Assembly: GCF_900103125.1 (NCBI RefSeq)
Contig: NZ_FNJV01000002.1
Coordinates: 124,001-188,000, forward strand
From: Mucilaginibacter sp. OK268
GTDB taxonomy: Bacteria; Bacteroidota; Bacteroidia; Sphingobacteriales; Sphingobacteriaceae
DNA: 64,000 nucleotides
Direction: 5' to 3'
Shown here: positions 62,821-64,000 of the stretch, piece after piece
How positions within the stretch are numbered: the stretch's first letter is position 1
Layout: every line of letters starts with the position of its first letter
Position numbers and translations under genes: made by a program
Notes under the pieces: model-generated
What the model saw: only the letters and a program-made list of their open reading frames with translations
What the model was told of the DNA's origin: nothing
Database searches by the model: none

Positions 62821-63924
62821 ATGATGAAAAGAGAAACGCTGTTATCCGGCATCTCCGCTTTACTATTACTTGCTGCCTGCAAAGGCAAGCCTCAACCTGT
62901 AGCAGCAAACCTGCCTGTTACCGTTAGCGACTCGATGGCGCGTATGATAACTATTGATACGGCTAAAACCACCGCCATGAAAGAGGAACTCAATCTTTCG
63001 GGTGAGGTATCATATGATGATAACAATGTGATCAAAGTATTCCCTTTCGCTGGTGGCCAAATACAAGAGGTTAAGGTTTCCTTGGGCGATAAGGTTACCA
63101 AGGGCCAAACACTGGCTGTGATGCGGAGCGCAGATATTGCCGGTAATTATACAGACCTGACAGCAACCCGTTCAGACCTGGCCATTGCCAAACGTCAGCT
63201 GGAGCAGGCAGAATATCTGTACAAAAACGGTATATCAAGCGAGCGCGACTACACAGAAGCCAAAGAAAACTATAATAAAGCAGCGGCAGCCAGCACCAAA
63301 GTTCAGCAGCAAATCGCTATCAATGGCGGTGGCAATACCTCAGCAAGCGGTTCGCTGATCATTAAAGCTCCTGAGAGCGGCTATATCGTCGAAAAAAATA
63401 TTACAGCCGGAAGTTTTATACGTCCGGATAATAGCGGCAACATGTTCACCATCTCCAATATGAAAGATGTATGGATCTGGGCCAATGTGTTTGAATCTGA
63501 TATCAGCAAGGTAAAACCTGGCTATACAGCAAAAGTAACTACAGTAGCTTACCCGGGTAAAGTATTCATCGGCAAAGTTGACGCGATCAGCTCGGTTCTT
63601 GATCCCGACAATAAGGTTATGAAAATAAAAATCGTTTTGCCTAACACGGATATGTTACTAAAGCCCGAAATGTTTACCAACGTGGTGATCTCTAATAACG
63701 ATAAGGCTCAATCGGTAGCGGTACCGGCAAAGGGGGTTATTTTTGATAACAGCAAATATTATGTTGTAGTATACAATAGCAAAAGCGATTTAAAAGTACG
63801 CGAAGTAAGCGTAATTAAAACGGTTGATGATGTAAGCTATATCTCATCGGGCTTAAATGCCGGCGATAAGATCATATCTAAAAATCAGCTATTGTTTTAT
63901 GATGCGCTAATGGGTGATAAATAG
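62821..63924 (+). CDS. RND efflux periplasmic adaptor lipoprotein (CzcB/CusB-like)
   Basis: This 367-residue protein has a lipoprotein signal with L-A-A-C (Cys20). The adaptor order follows: FAGGQIQEVKVSLGDKVTKGQ lipoyl half, a helical hairpin at 100-150, IIKAPESGYIVEKNITAG and the barrel domain. It lacks a Met- or His-rich metal site, so the substrate stays open. An RND pump gene is expected just after the window. Confidence 0.92.
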   Translation: MMKRETLLSGISALLLLAACKGKPQPVAANLPVTVSDSMARMITIDTAKTTAMKEELNLSGEVSYDDNNVIKVFPFAGGQIQEVKVSLGDKVTKGQTLAVMRSADIAGNYTDLTATRSDLAIAKRQLEQAEYLYKNGISSERDYTEAKENYNKAAAASTKVQQQIAINGGGNTSASGSLIIKAPESGYIVEKNITAGSFIRPDNSGNMFTISNMKDVWIWANVFESDISKVKPGYTAKVTTVAYPGKVFIGKVDAISSVLDPDNKVMKIKIVLPNTDMLLKPEMFTNVVISNNDKAQSVAVPAKGVIFDNSKYYVVVYNSKSDLKVREVSVIKTVDDVSYISSGLNAGDKIISKNQLLFYDALMGDK

Positions 63925-64000
63925 ATTTTTTATTGGTATCAAGTAGCTAGTATCAAGTATCACGACTTCTAAACGTGGTATTTACAGCCACCAAATGATC

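Overview
This window looks like the genome of a member of the Bacteroidota, most likely the Sphingobacteriaceae (a Mucilaginibacter or Pedobacter relative). The evidence is a SusC/SusD pair, -7 boxes of the TAnnTTTG type, Bacteroidota-only families (RteC, TraE/F/G/J/K/M/N, DUF6520, DUF4199) and REP-like intergenic repeats typical of that group. The genus is inferred from protein style only. Most of the window is an integrative conjugative element (ICE) lying against a tRNA-Pro(TGG) gene.

Layout. 1-2.2 kb: a SusC end and SusD, closed by a strong bidirectional terminator. 2.2-3.8 kb (minus strand): DUF6520 peptide, MauE/DoxX membrane protein and two HTH regulators. 3.9-6.9 kb: a probable bacteriocin cassette, made of a 54-residue double-glycine precursor, a rhomboid protease, a multi-pass membrane protein and a C39 peptidase/transporter that lacks its ATPase domain. 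7.0-36 kb: the ICE backbone on the plus strand. It holds rteC, a structured RNA-like region, a primase-like gene, a candidate oriT, mobC, a DNA methyltransferase inserted in the mob operon beside three 130-bp repeats, a relaxase, ParA, the tra operon (TraE, F, G, three tandem paralogs, J, K, L-like, M, N), an 1811-residue methylase/helicase, the coupling ATPase, an M23 peptidase, an ArdC-like protein and small accessory genes.

36-54 kb: ICE cargo. A mutagenic DNA repair cassette (DinB and DnaE, divergent from an unknown gene and an SRAP/YedK protein) begins next to a truncated gene. It is followed by a phospholipase-D-like protein with a secreted beta-rich protein, then a defense island (an ExK-motif protein plus SIR2, and two overlapping DUF262 proteins), then a chimeric excisionase/PLD gene. 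54.7-56.5 kb: a tyrosine integrase with an unusual C-terminal extension, pointing away from tRNA-Pro.

57-64 kb: ordinary chromosome with visibly lower GC: DUF4199, a YeiH transporter, a methionine aminotransferase with an omega-amidase, and the start of a TolC/RND metal-type efflux operon. The left end of the ICE was not found. No copy of the tRNA 3' end was seen further left, so the SusCD and bacteriocin genes may lie inside or outside the element.
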